DNA from: Diphasiastrum complanatum
Lineage: Eukaryota; Streptophyta; Lycopodiopsida; Lycopodiales; Lycopodiaceae
NCBI GenBank assembly: GCA_029204225.1
Contig: MU831844.1
Coordinates: forward strand, 36,960-100,959
Direction of reading: 5' to 3'
Length of the DNA stretch: 64,000 nt
Shown in pieces: positions 26,127 through 38,279 of the stretch. Numbering within the stretch: position 1 is the stretch's first letter; each line of letters starts with the position of its first letter. The notes under the pieces are model-generated. The model searched no databases and was not told where the DNA came from. It worked only from the letters and a program-made list of their open reading frames with translations. The position numbers and the translations under genes were made by a program.

Positions 26127-26950
26127 GTGACAGTCGTGTCCATAAAGTATAAATCTAAAGCCTTCGAATGCTTCAAGAAATTCAAGGCCATGGCTGAAAC
26201 CCAAACATCTACAAAGGCGAAAGCACTCCGAACTGATGGTGGTGATGAATACATCTCCATTGAGATGTCCGATTATCTGGCTGAACATGGCATTCGAAGA
26301 CAATTTGAAACTTCTTGTATGCCTCAGCAGAGTGGAATTGTAGAAAGAAGGAATCAGATCTATGCTATATCAAGCGCACTTAACCTTCAAAGTTCTGGCA
26401 GAAGCTACTACCATAGCCTGTTATGTACTAAACAGATCCAGCACAAAAGTCCTCAATAACAGAATTCCTTATCAAGTGTGGCATGGACACAAGCCTAGTG
26501 TCAGCCATCTAAAAATCTTTGGTTGTATATGTTTTGTTCATATTTCTAAACATCTTAGGAAGAACCTGGACGAGAGGTCAAATAAATGTATTTTCATTGG
26601 CTATCCTGATGAACATAAGCTTATAAAGTTTATGATCCATCCACCAATGTAGCATTTATTTCTAGGGATGTAATCTACAAAGAAGATACATTCTACAATT
26701 TTAAACAGCCATTGCCAAATGATGTTGTGTCATTTCATCCTATTCTACACAACATAAAATCTTCCACTCGTGATGTTTCTTCTACAGAACCTACAGCTAA
26801 AGCTACAAAATTTGAGCAGCCGACAGCACCAGTCGAAAGACCAGATCGTGCTAGCTCGAACAAATTTGAAGAAATTGACTCGCATTGCATTAGCAACAGT
26901 AGAAGACCACGAAATGCATCAAATGGATGTGAAGACAACCTTTCTCAATC
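26127..26950 (+). pseudogene. Ty1/copia integrase fragment
   Basis: The plus strand shows the copia integrase core: a segment ending KALRTDGGDEYIS (second catalytic Asp), HGIRRQFETSCMPQQSG and VERRN (catalytic Glu). C-terminal blocks after a frameshift are ACYVLNRS, YQVWHGHKPSVSHLKIFG and CIFIGYP. After a degenerate linker a reverse transcriptase start resembling MHQMDVKTTFLN ends at 26,950, where an LTR in the opposite orientation begins. The first catalytic Asp and all upstream domains are missing. Confidence 0.85.
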
Positions 26951-27650
26951 TGAAAGTACTGTACTTTAGGACCATAAATGGATCTCCAAAAGATCCACAA
27001 GAGTGATTGGATGCTTGCTTAACAATCTATCAAAAAACTAGACACAAAAAAGTTGATCTAGATTGGCAATTTGACAAACAACAAGCATTAACAATCAAAA
27101 GCATTGATCAACATTGAAATCTGAGTCCACATGTGTGTACTACAGGATGTAGTACGGCCTTCAACCTGAGAAACAAGTACAAATTGATTTGGTTTCATCT
27201 GGATCACAAAAACTCAATGTACATAGTGAACTAGCTTGAGATTGCCAATGAGCTCCAAAAATTTTCTATCTTCTCACTATGGGAGCTTGGAATACATAGC
27301 AAATTCAACTTCCTTCTTGAATTTAGGTGGATTTCCAGCATGTAATAAGGAAGTTAACTCACTCTTCTTTCCCTAAAATGAAACCCTAGTCTATTTACTA
27401 GAGTCATGCTTGGTAGATAGCTAGTTGGTCAAATTTTCACCTTAAATCTAGGATTTAGGTCCTATAAACTAGGAATCACTACCAAAATGACATGACCAAC
27501 CCTATGGACTTGACCTAACCTACATTAGGAGTGGATTTCCATGTGGCATCTTGGCCTCACATGTGTGGAATCCACTTATGTACAAAATTTACATTATACT
27601 ACATGGTTTTTGATCAAGCTAGATTTGCCAATTTTTGGCAATTCTTCACA
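26951..27650 (-). repeat. copia LTR, minus orientation
   Basis: On the minus strand it starts TGTGAAGAATTGCC at 27,650, directly after the purine tract AATTTGAGGAGGAG, and ends ACTTTCA at 26,951. Its distal 480 bases align with window positions 1-529. It interrupts the copia integrase/reverse transcriptase fragment that ends at 26,950, so it belongs to a later insertion. Confidence 0.8.
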
Positions 27651-27766
27651 CTCCTCCTCAAATTTAGTTTGATCTATTTACAATGTCACCATGATGAAGT
27701 CTCTCCCAAAGAAAGTGATAATGGATCTCGATGTGCTTCGTCCTCGCATGGAAAACAAGATTCCGT
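27651..27766 (-). pseudogene. copia RNase H remnant and polypurine tract
   Basis: The minus strand encodes RNLVFHARTKHIEIHYHF, the conserved copia RNase H motif, then jumps after a few codons to the purine tract next to the LTR. The usual C-terminus (as at 25,404-25,769) is deleted. At 27,766 it joins a duplicated piece of gypsy copy 2. Confidence 0.75.
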
Positions 27767-27806
27767 GAATGCCAGGGGAGGAAGGCAATTGTCCCATTTG
27801 GTTGCC
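27767..27806 (-). repeat. duplicated piece of ORF3 at the broken LTR end
   Basis: The sequence gaatgccaggggagga followed by tcccatttggttg repeats 28,308-28,344 of the same element, with one extra base and one substitution. It stands where the rest of the LTR should be, between the LTR fragment and the copia remnant. Confidence 0.75.
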
Positions 27807-27999
27807 TTCACTAACTTGACATTTAGGCCCTGCGACATTAAAAGTCCCGTAAAAAGGCCTAAAGTCCTTTATTAACTTTTAACTAATCAATCAAATAACA
27901 TTGTGATCATCGGGTTGGACTTAGACACCCAGGGTGCCAAATCCCTCTCACTTATTAAGTAGGGTTAGGATTTCCTCCGGATCCGCAAACCCTCAAACA
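27807..27999 (-). repeat. 3' LTR fragment of copy 2 (U3 start)
   Basis: On the minus strand it starts TGTTTGAGGGTTTGCGG at 27,999 after the polypurine tract and matches the first 190 or so bases of the copy 1 LTRs, with the phrase cctaaatgtcaagttagtgaa at its end. The match stops at 27,807, before the TATA box. Confidence 0.85.
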
Positions 28000-28049
28000 G
28001 TATCCCCCACCAAAACTGGTGGCGGTCCCACGACACCTGCAATATGCAG

Positions 28050-30963
28050 TTATTGGGGAGTTTTATTTGCTTCGCGTCGAATATTAATTCAATGATACTG
28101 CACCTTCTCCATAAAGTCGAGACGTGCAGTATTGAAATCCAAATTGTGTGGCAGGAAACAATGGTGGGCTCCGGCAATCCATTTGGAAGTTGTCCATGAG
28201 GTGAAGCGGGATTCCCAAGAGCCTCCCATCATAGCCGCACGAAAAGAGAGACGAGCAATCGGCAGCTGATCTTTGATTTGCTCTAAGGCCATCGGCTTAT
28301 TTGGATCGAATGCCAGGGGAGGAGGCAATCGTCCCATTTGGTTGTCACTGACGCCAACAGAGTTAGATCTTTAGCAAACATGGCCAATTTTCGCACCATT
28401 GGATCCGGAGAGTGGACATACTCTCTCTGATATGCTTGTAAGGCACGGTGGAAATCCACTGAGATGGTCCAACTATAAGGTTGATGGATGATTGGCCAAT
28501 TGGGCGTATGGATGGTGATTTTGTCCATAGCCAACCCCAAATCTTTCCATTTATTTCTTCGCGACATTGGCACGTAATAGGGATCTACCCGCAACTAGCG
28601 AGGGCTGGCAACGTAACTCCTAATTGATTCCAGAGTTTTCTCAAAAACCGTGATTCTCCATGTCGGCTGCTCTCCCAATGCAGGTATTTTGTCCAACTCT
28701 TTGCCGGCCTCGATCTCGAAGGTCTTAAATTTCAGAACCCATCCACCACGTGAGGACTCATGCAAATGTTGCTTTAAGAAGGTCTGGATCTGGTCCTCGA
28801 CGCTGATGGGCCTTCTGAATAGAGGTCTTGTCCTTGATGAGGATGGACTCGCTTGTACTGCCGGTATGGTTGGCGGTTGATCTGTTATATCTGGAGCTCC
28901 CCTCTGGCCCATGCTTGAATCAATCTATGTATCCATTGGTACAGCTTCTTGGCATGAAGGGGAGAATTGTGGCATGACCGGGACGGAGATTTGTAGTCCG
29001 GCTTCCAACACCTGAGTGGTTGCTTTTTCGTAGGCGGTGATGGTCTCTTTTGCCTTTGCCAACTCGGTTGAAGCTGCTCCTTTGAACCTATCAAAGCGGC
29101 CTTGGAATCCCTGAAGGGCCACTTTGTAGATCTCCACTTTTTTGAATAAATACGCAATCTCTATCGGTGTGATCGGATGATCGGGTATTTGTGTTTGCAG
29201 ATAGTCATCACACTCAAGGGTGGTCGCATCCAATTCGCCTTGAAGCCGTGTGTGATCTTGTTCGGCCATTTGTAATTGCCCCTTCAACAATTGCACCTGT
29301 TGTTTGGCATCTTGCACAACCTTATCTACCTAATCATGTGCGGTTGTCATGGCATTTTGCAGGGAGCTGATGTAGGTTTCCAAGCGATCAGCTTGTTGTT
29401 GGTCCAACTTCTTTTCACTTTCAGCCTTATCTTCATGTTGTTTGGCTATCTTCAACTCTTGATCTAGCGGGACAATTTTCTGGCTAATCAGAGTGTTTTC
29501 GGATCCTAGATCAGAGATCCTCTGTTCCATTTCTTTCTTCTTATCCAGCATAGACTGAATCACTTGCCCAAGGCTTGAAACCAACCCTAGAACATCACCA
29601 GAATCGACGGTCGTGGCAGCGACAACAATAGGAGGACCTGATGGTACTATCCTTGGTAGGCATGGAATAGGTGCCACAGTCTTCTTCTTCAAAAATATCC
29701 TCTTCTTCAAACCCTTCAGGCACTGTGGCATCGAACTGTTTTGGTGATTTTACAGTTGTGTCGACCCGAAGTGTGGATGGGCTACCTTGTGTGTGAGGTT
29801 GCTGGCTGGCATCTTCGATAGCAACAGTAGATTCATGGATATGTCCGAATCCTCTTCTAGGGGATTGGGGTTCAAAGGGTGCTGGGCTCTGGGGCATTTC
29901 AAAGATTTCGGTGGCCCCAAGGAGGTCGGAATCATCGAACATATCCATAAAGAACTGTGTGTTGGGTGAGGTGGCTTCGGTGTGCGGGGGTGAGGCGGCC
30001 TTGGCAGCTGTGATGGGAATGGTAGGCCCAATGGTCACAGACTGTCCTTGTATGGGAAGCATCAGAGGCTAGGGAGATGGGAAGTTCAGTGCGAACAGCA
30101 GTAGGGGGTGGAAGCGCAGTTGATGAGGTATGCCTAGTGCGACGTCGTGACGCGGAAGGCGAGTCAGGAATTACGATCTCGTTGCATGGATGACGACGAC
30201 TATGAGAGCTTGAGGCCTGATGGGATGATTCTGTCAGTGCTTCGTAAACCAAAAGCACGGAATCCATGTGGAAGCCATGGATTCTATTTTCTAAGTGAGA
30301 AGCAGCTAAGAGGGCCATTAAAGAGCCAGCAGCGAACTGTTGTTTAGTATTGGCCTTAATAGCTCGTTTGAGCTCACCAGAAATAGTCTTGAACCAATTA
30401 TATGGTTCAAGAGGGGCTTTGGCCAACTTAGTGTGGGATTTCACTATCTTGTGAAGGATTTGAGATGTGATGCGGTCTTTCCTGAGGTTGCCAACCATCA
30501 GGAAACTATTCAATAGCTGGGCAGCTGCGTGGATGGAAGGCTCAGTGATGGCTTCCAAAAGGTAGCCATCATTGGTCTAGTGCAGATCGTTGGTGAGGTC
30601 AATAAATGGCTTGATGGCCTATTTGGCGTGCTTGTGATTGTGTGAGGCCTGCGTACCAGATGATATTCCTATAGCTGCAAGTGCAGCCTCAGTGACGCGC
30701 ACTTTGTGTGTGGCTCCCTGAAAAATGATATAGAATTTGGATTTTTCTTCCTTCCACGTACTAAAAGCAAGAGTAATGAAATCCATATTGATGCGACCCG
30801 AAAAGGCTCTCTCATGAATACCCATTGTAGTGAGTAGAGGCTCCACAAGGGTCATCCACTGAGTGACCATGCTTGTGCTAGGAAGAATTATCATGTCCAT
30901 TGCAGATGGGACATCACGATGGATAGTATAGCGTGGAGACTGGAAAGCATCGGTAGAAGACAT
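28050..30963 (-). pseudogene. ORF3, unknown coiled-coil protein of gypsy copy 2, broken
   Basis: About 970 codons can be followed from MSSTDAFQSPRYTIHRD at 30,963 to the stop at 28,050. This is the most complete ORF3 in the window. The N-terminal part includes STWKEEKSKFYIIFQG and GYLLEAITEPS. The coiled coil spans about 29,170-29,590, and the C-terminal domain includes PTWRITVFEKT, LRVDPYYVPMSRRNKW and FTSWTTSKWIAGAH. Stops near 30,619, 30,576, 29,330, 28,920 and 28,595 and frameshifts near 30,060, 29,660 and 28,290 break it; the first stop is a CAG to TAG change relative to copy 1. No membrane segment or catalytic motif is recognised. Confidence 0.75.
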
Positions 30964-31792
30964 GATGATCAGAAAGGAATTATAAACGCGTGAAAGTGTA
31001 TCAGAAAGCAATGTAGGAAATTTGGAAGGCTTTGGTCGCAAGAAAAATTTGCAAGAGCTTCGCTAGCACAAGTGAGGATAGAATCGAATTTAGCCAACTT
31101 ATAGGTGAATTTGGTGGGTCCATTACACTGAATAGTAGTTTGGCTGATCAATTCTGAACAAAAATTTGCAGGCATGTGTAGTACTATAGAAATAGGCTAT
31201 AAAAATTTCGGCAAAGGTTTTTAGGGATCTGAACCTATCAGGCGAACTTTTTCCAGGGCTGGCGAAGGATGAACCTTCGCCCAAGAGGGTCCTTTGCCCA
31301 AGTATTGTCATAAATGCTTTTTTTCACAATCTGAATCTATGGACAACCTAATTTTGACATTTTAAGATCATCTAGCAGGTCGGCGAAGGTTCGTAATGTG
31401 GTTATGATGCTCGACAAAGGTTCCCAAAATGGCATATCATTGAACATTCGCCTAACTCAAAAATTGGATTTTCTCTTGTCAGGAACCTTCACCCACCTCA
31501 ATTTAGATAAATCAAGGGTGGATGTACAGTCTGAGAAGTCAGCGAAGGTTTCTGGTACTATATTAGACCAAGTCTGTCCAAATCAGTGATTTTTTAAGTC
31601 ATTGTCCATCAAAAATATTGTGCTTCCTTTTTCTTATGCTGATGACTTCCTGACTTTTGCTCATCAGTCTTTCCTTATTTTTTTTGTTTTTTCTTTTGTT
31701 TTTTTTTAACTGTCTTTTTTCAAAAAAGTTAGCAAATTAAATACTGAAAACAAAAAATTAAAAAACAAATAAAATTAAAAAATATATTGAGA
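30964..31792 (-). other. non-coding spacer of copy 2 with CTTCGCC motif
   Basis: It matches the spacer of copy 1 (14,964-15,792) on the opposite strand. The motif occurs in both orientations, for example near 31,205, 31,262, 31,275, 31,383, 31,412, 31,485 and 31,540. It ends in the A/T-rich stretch near 31,670-31,790. Confidence 0.65.
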
Positions 31793-33000
31793 TCAGGCTT
31801 GCTGAACTGGTGGAGCAGGCTGCCAAAACTTGCGTAATTGACTGCCATTTACCGGAGTATCAAATCGTTTTCCATCCAAGTGCTCAAGAATTAGTGTGCC
31901 ATAGTTCAGGATTTCCTTCACTTTCTACGGGCCTTCCCCGGTAAACTTCAACTTACCCATGATCAGCTTGGTTTTGTACATCAATGCAAGATCTCCTGCT
32001 TTCATATCTTTCTTGTGCAATCGACGATCGTTCCATGCCTTGCGGCGGGCTGTCTTTGCTGATAAGACATGAACTGCCATCAATCGGGTTTCACATAATT
32101 TGTGCAACGCTTCATGACGGAGTTGTAAAGACATATCATCATTTAATCGTTTCGTTGCTGCTATGCGTAAAGATGGGCTTAAAAATTTAATTGGCATAAC
32201 AGCATCTTGACCATAAACCAATTGAAAAGGTGTTTGATTTGTACTATTTTTGTAAGCGGTTCTGAATGCCCATAATGCTGCATACAGTTTATGTTCCCAA
32301 TCGGACCGACTTGCTTCAACTGTCTTTGTCAAAATGGTGCAGAGATTCTTATTGGAAGATTCAGCTTGGCCATTCCCTCTGGGATAATAGGGAGTACTAA
32401 ATCTGTGTATAACAAAAAAATCTTCCAGTAAACACTTTATTGTTTGATTAACAAAGTGTGTACCCCGGTCACTGACAATTTCGATCGGACATCCAAATCT
32501 GATTATAATATTTTCATATAGAAACTTGGCCGTAAATTTCGCATCAGCCACTTTGACAGCTTTGGCTTCAACCCACTTCATCATATAATTAGTTGCGATG
32601 ATAATGTATCGGGCCTGAGATCCTTGCGCGGCAGGATGAATAGGACCAACATAATCCAGTCCCCATTTTTCAAATGGTGCTTGCGATAAAACCGGATGTA
32701 AGGGTCCATAATTTTGCCGAGTAGGTCGTCGTGCTCGCTGGCAAATATCACATGTCTGAATAAAATTTTCTGTGTCCTTATGAAGCGTAGGCCACCAACA
32801 ACCGGATTGTAAAAGTTTGCAAACAGTAATATCTGTACAGAGTGTCCTCCACCCATGCCATCATGTGAAAACATGATTAAATCTGATACTTCATGCGGTA
32901 AAACACATCTTCGTAAAATATTATCTGATCCACGACGGTACAATTGTCCTGCAATTAATTGATAAGGTTGAGTCTTATGAATCAATTGTCTTTTTTGTAC
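31793..33000 (-). pseudogene. integrase, copy 2
   Basis: The zinc-finger part (HDGMGGGH) is followed by a frameshift near 32,840, and CDVC is degraded (CHVIF..S in another frame). The core keeps IVSDRGTHF (second Asp) and NGQAESSNK (Glu). The C-terminal part with KAWNDRR and GDLALMYKTK is open. A stop follows TGEGP near 31,925 (complement of ctacgggcc), and the remaining codons run to 31,793. Confidence 0.85.
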
Positions 33001-34488
33001 TTTTGTCAAGGAGTCATTCGGTGGTCCTAGCATCAGGTACTCAACAATATCTGCCACCCACTCAGGTACTGCTTCAACATAGAACAATGCAGCATCTGGC
33101 AGTTCATCATCCACTTCAGTATTAACTGGTGCGGATTCAATTCGCGAAACGTGATCGGCTAGATAATGTTGCTTTTCCTTTCTAACCACAATTCGAAAGT
33201 CAAATTCAGTCAATAATAATAACCATCTTGCAATACGTCAAGTATTACACGTCTTGTTTAGCAAGTAAAGTAACGGTTGATGATCCATATAAAATACAAA
33301 GTGCGTTTCCATGAGGTAGTGACAAAATTTCCGAACAGAAAAAATCATGGCTAGCGCTTCACGTTCTGTTGTTGAATAATTCTTCTCTGGATCTGTAAGC
33401 TGTCTGCTTGCAAATCGTATGGGATAATCCTTCTTATAGTCACCTAGCTGCATCAAAACTGATCCAATGGCGTATTTTGAGGCATCCGTATGAACATGAA
33501 ACTCTAACGTCCAATCTGGAGAATGCAATATTGGTGCTGAAGTTAATGCTTTTTTTAACTTTTCAAAGGCTTCTAACGCCTCTACTGTCCAAATAGGAAC
33601 AATAGTTAGTTTGTATATAGGTCGTGCTAAATCCGCAAAGAAGATAATAAAAATTCGATAGTAGTTCGCATGACCCATAAACACATAAACTCCTCGAATT
33701 GTTGCTGGCGGTGACAGTTCCACAATAGGTTTGATCTTAGAATAATCGGTGGCAATACCATGTCTTAATATCACATGTCCAAGCACAACTCTATGCGAAA
33801 TCCATATCTGGTATTTTTCTGCGTTTAGAGAAATCTGATATTTGCGGCATCTTTCAAATACTTTCTCCAATCGATCTAGGTGGTCTGTATCTGTACTATG
33901 AACTCCCAAGTCGTCCAAGTAAATTTCGAGGAATTTCTGCAAATAATCTTTAAAAGCAAATTGCATTACTCTTTGGAATGAACTTGGTGCATTATAGAGT
34001 CCAAACGGCAATATTTTGTAAGCATAGGTGTCCCATTCTGTTGCAAAAGCAGTTTTGTGGCGATCGGCAGGTGCAATCTTAACCTGGTTGTAGGCACTAA
34101 ATCCATCCAGGAAACTATAAGCTTCCGCTCCAGCAAGGCGATCCAAAATGCTTTCAGTAAAAGGTATCGAAAAGTGATCCTTCCGTGTCACTTTATTCAA
34201 TGCTTTGAGATTCACACAAATTCGCAATTTTCTATTTTTCTTAGGAACAATGACAATCGGTGAAATCCATTCAGTGTGTTCGATCTCATAAATGAAATCG
34301 ACGTTAAGCAATCTCTGAAGTTCTTTCTTTATTAGATCTGACACATAAGGATTACAGCGATAGAACTTTGTAACCTTTGGTACTACATCAGGTACTAAAG
34401 GTATGGTATGTTCAATCACTAATGTTGAAATACCCTTCAAATCTTGATAAATCCATGCAAAGCAATCTTGATACTTAATATGTAACAA
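33001..34488 (-). pseudogene. reverse transcriptase and RNase H, copy 2
   Basis: A 416-codon open frame covers the whole reverse transcriptase and most of RNase H. It has FLDGFSAYNQVKIAP, ATEWDTYAYKILPFGL and YLDDL in the reverse transcriptase. The RNase H has HTDASKYAIGSVL with its catalytic Asp, then TTEREALAM and MDHQPLLYL. A stop near 33,236 separates the last RNase H block (ADHVSRIE). This is the best-preserved reverse transcriptase in the window and useful as the reference for the frameshift in copy 1. Confidence 0.88.
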
Positions 34489-36232
34489 ACAGAGTGCTTA
34501 ATACTATTCAAGAGTAAGTTATGATCCCACTTGTACAATCTTTTCCGGTTCTCCTGGTTCAGCAAGATTCATTGGCTTCATCCTAGCTGGGCCATCATAA
34601 ACCTCTCTAGATTTCGGCATGTGTTCTTCAAGTTCACGATGTGCTTTAGGTAACATGATAACCACATCATCCAGTGTATAATGTTTAAAATGCTCTAGCA
34701 TATCATGCTGGACTACATTTGTCTATTCTTTTTCGAAAGGACTTGTCTTGGATCTTAGTTTAGCCTTCTTAGCAGGAATTGATTGTGGAGGTGATGAGTT
34801 TCGGGATGATAAATCTTTCTTCACAGGTGAAGACTTCCTAGACGATGATGTCTTGCTGGAAATCTGACTTGAAGAATCATTTTTTACTTTTTCTTTGTCT
34901 TTATCCAATAAGGGTGGCACTTTCTTTGAATCGATCTTTTGAGGGGGATTTTCCCATTTTAGGACCGTATTATAATGTTGCTTAGCTTGTTTCTTCGTTA
35001 TCGAACCTGTGATCCTGCCTCCCTTCAATATAACTGCTTTGGGCGGTTTAATTGTTGGTTCATCAGGAACATTACGCACTCCAAATCTGGTCAGATCCAT
35101 ATGATGTAGAATCTGTTCATCCGTAAGTTCTGCATTGCCATCATAAGTTAAGGTATGGCTCACTAGTATGAGATCATCCTCAATTGGATCTGGTATTGTT
35201 TCTGTTGATATCCAGGCTACATTCAGCACAGTTAGTGGAAACGTGATTGGTGTATCCAAAGTTCGATCTAATAAGGAAATCTCGCTCAACTCTGATTGAA
35301 TATCTTGTTGACACATATATCCTGCTGTACAATCAATTGTTGCAAGAGCTTCATTCCAATTGACAGTATTTGTTTGAGAATCGTAGTGAACTCCCAATTT
35401 TTTCTCTAGTCGATCACAAGTGTGATCCGCTGTTGATGAATCGTCATCCGCTTTTTGAACCACTGGTTTGATAGTCCAAGTCGTAGGATCAACTTTAACA
35501 GCACGTTCACAATTTTCAAAAGTGAATTTTCCGGTACCCCAATTATGAATTACTTGCGCTACTCGTAACCATGGACGTCCTAATAGAACTCGGTAGACAT
35601 TTGGTGCTTCTGGTAAGCCCATCACGACGAAAGTAATGACGAACTGTACTCCTGCCCCTGACAGGTATATCTTCCACCATTCCTCGTGGATGAACTGTCG
35701 TTTGATCCGCTAGCTTAATAGCAAAAGTAGCAGGCTTAATCTTTGTAAGGCCCTATTTTGTACAGAGTTTTGTAGAAATCAGGTTAACTCCTGAGCCACC
35801 ATCTATCACGGCTACTTCTTTAGAAAATTCTCTACGTTGTATCAGCAGAGTGATATTCTTTTGTTCACTTTCCCAAGCGGCTCCAACATGGAGTACATCG
35901 TTAGATTCTTCAAATCCAGCACAAAAAAACGGCTCCTGGTGGACTTCTATTCTTCTTGAGCTAACTTTTGCGCCAATACTTCTTTAGCTTTTGGCACCAA
36001 CTTTAGGAACTCTCCCAATGAAATATTGATTTTGCTAGACAAAATGTTCATGAGTAATTCTGTATGCGGTGCTTCCGGTTCAGTCATCTTGAAGGGTTCT
36101 TCGTGATGATGTAATTGATCATTCATATCCGTACGTAAATTTCTTGGAGGCTGCAATGGTGAAGACCGAACTTCAGTTGTTACTTTAGCAGCTTCAAGTT
36201 CCTTTTCTTCTTGCATATGTTTAATCCATTGT

Positions 36233-37054
36233 TGTTGGGGGTATTCCCAACAAAGTATAAATAAATAAAATCTTCCAATAAAATGTGTTGCGAGGGCATG
36301 GCATCCTGCGTGTATAAGCCCATGGCCCAATGAGCACGCAATTGAAGTTGTAAATAAAATAAACTTGACTTGGGCCTTGTAATTAAAATAAAACTAGAGG
36401 CCCAATGTCATTTTTAAACTTAGAGATCACTTTCTAGAGTTGGGTCCAAATTGGGACTCACATGAATCTTGTGATTTCTAATGTACTTTTTGTGGCCCCT
36501 TGGATCAAGTTGGGTCCAAGGTGAATGGTTAGGATCATTGTGAATATTAGCCAATAAGGTTGAGGGGCAAGGGCCTTCCCCATTTTATAAAAAGACACCA
36601 TTTGTACACTATTTCCATGCTTAAGGAGAAGGAGGAAACTCTACCATTTTTGGAAGAGAGACATCCTCATTTGCTATTCACTACTTGCTAATGCTCTTGA
36701 TTGTGTTTTCCATTGCTTTCTATTTCCATGTTTATTGTTTGCCATAGTGAATGCTTTTCCATTAACAAGCATAAGGAGCATTTGAGCTAACCTCCACCCT
36801 CACTCTCTATCTCTCTCTCTTTCTCTCTTCTCTTCTCAACCTCTTCTTTTCTATCTCTTCCCTTACCCAACTATGATGAATGTTAGTGTAGAGGATTAGA
36901 GTTAAAGAGGAGTAGCATAGTGGTGAGTAGAGTTAAGAGAGAAAGTACGAATTTAACTAAAAGTAGCATCTATGCATAGTTAGGCACCTATCCAGTGATA
37001 TAACCTTTGTTGACAGGCGGAAGGGCTATACTACGAGAGATCTTTGACCCCACA
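36233..37054 (+). repeat. 5' LTR of copy 3
   Basis: It starts TGTTGGGGGTATTCCCAACA, which contains a short inverted repeat, and ends GACCCCACA just before the primer-binding site. A TATA box TTTTATAAAAAG lies at about 36,583-36,594. A CT-rich stretch near 36,800-36,860 lies in the transcribed part. The flank ATTGT (36,228-36,232) would be the target duplication, but no partner is found. Confidence 0.8.
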
Positions 37055-37055
37055 G

Positions 37056-37073
37056 TGGCGTCGTTGTCGGGGA
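37056..37073 (+). other. primer-binding site of copy 3
   Basis: TGGCGTCGTTGTCGGGGA follows the LTR by one base. It differs at two positions from the widespread plant gypsy primer site TGGCGCCGTTGCCGGGGA, consistent with C to T changes. Confidence 0.8.
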
Positions 37074-38279
37074 TAGGTTTCCACTAACTAGTTTAGTTGC
37101 ATTTTAGCTATTTTCTTGTTTTTTAGAGTAGTTTAGGTAGAGTTTTGGGAGTTTAGAGTTAGTTTTCTGTATTTTTTTTTGTGTTTGGACTGTTCACAGC
37201 TAGCGGAGGAGGTGTGAGAGGGTAAAGGAGGCCCTAAACAACCTCTAAGGGCTTGAAACCCAAACCAATCATCCAAAAAACTCAAAAAACACACCAATCT
37301 GTATTTTGGAGGGAAAAAGAGCCAAAAAACTCATCAGATTTTTATATCTCCAAAATCAGTGGAAATTAACCCTTGCATGGCTGGCAGCAGCTCCAGGGTA
37401 CTGTCCCAGACTTGCGTAGAAGCCTGCGAGAGTTAGTTCCAAGCAGATTGTAAAAATCAGAGAAAATTCATAAAAAAATTCAAAAAATCCAAAAAAAATT
37501 CAAATTTTCATAAGAACTCTTGCAGAGCCCTCTGAAGTTCCATCTCAGTGAGACCAGAACACAGAGAAACTTGGGAGAGTTAGTTCGATGATTAAGTGCA
37601 TGTGCGAGAGTTTCTAGTGAAAAAAAGACGGAAAAGTACCAGTGAACCCTCGTAGACAGTGAAATTTTCAATTCCAGTGATCAAGAACTCTCGCAGAGGA
37701 TTCTGAAGTTCCATCTTAGTGAGGCCAGGACACAGAAAAGCTTGAGAGAGTTAGTTTGATTTCAGTGAGCGAAAAATTGGATTTAAGTGCAAAAAAATCA
37801 CTAAAAAGTGAAGATCCAACAAATCCTTCTAGTAAGAACCCTCGTAGACCCTCTCAATCGATTCAAAATGTCAAATTACATCAGTGATGAAGCCTGCGAG
37901 AGTTAGTATGAGGATTTGGTGAAGATCAAGCACAAAAAGTGATTTTGAACCCTTGCAGATAGTGAAATTTTCACTTCTTGTGAGAATTAACTCTTGTAGA
38001 GAATTCTATAGTGAGATCTGACCCGGATCCAGCTACTGTCAAAATCTCAGGCCAATCAGTGCAAGGAAAAAAAAGTTATCAAGGAAAAACCACCGCAAAA
38101 GGTCTAAAATTCATTCCGGCTGATCAGATCGATCAGATCCTTGAAGATCCAGACTGCATCCTATTGTATAGGCGAGATCCAATCACTTTGGAACCCACCA
38201 TCGGATGAATCTGAGATCGGGATGATCAATAGCACGAAGGATAGCAAATCAGGCACCACACCTTCCTAGATTAGCAGTT
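37074..38279 (+). other. copy 3 leader with dispersed CTCTCGCAGA motif
   Basis: About eleven occurrences of a motif near AACTCTCGCAGAG or AACCCTCGTAGAC appear in both orientations between 37,400 and 38,000. Forward copies are near 37,517, 37,646, 37,685, 37,846, 37,949 and 37,990. Reverse copies (TGCGAGAGTTAGT type) are near 37,425, 37,570, 37,605, 37,743 and 37,893. It parallels the different but related motif in copies 1 and 2. No coding frame is convincing before about 38,280. Confidence 0.7.

Larger units (their letters stand above)
27767..36232 (-). mobile_element. Ty3/gypsy retrotransposon, copy 2 (5' part and most of 3' LTR lost)
   Basis: This is the same family as copy 1 but on the minus strand. 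From 36,232 down it holds the pre-protease region, protease, reverse transcriptase, RNase H, integrase, motif-rich spacer, ORF3, polypurine tract and 193 bases of LTR. Gag, leader and 5' LTR are absent: the sequence is cut at 36,232 by the LTR of copy 3. Many stops and frameshifts are present, but it keeps segments that copy 1 has lost, such as about 300 bp of ORF3. Confidence 0.92.
31793..36232 (-). pseudogene. pol polyprotein of gypsy copy 2, broken, without gag
   Basis: Minus-strand frames give, in order, a pre-protease linker (WIKHMQEEKELEAAK), protease with DGGSGVNL near 35,790, a long Ser/Lys-rich linker, reverse transcriptase and RNase H (34,488-33,001), and integrase (about 32,990-31,793). 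Breaks include a stop near 35,945, a frameshift near 35,650, stops near 34,720 and 34,510, a stop in RNase H near 33,230 (GGA in copy 1, TGA here) and a frameshift in the integrase zinc finger near 32,840. The real end of the family polyprotein is the TGA at 31,793-31,795. Confidence 0.88.
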
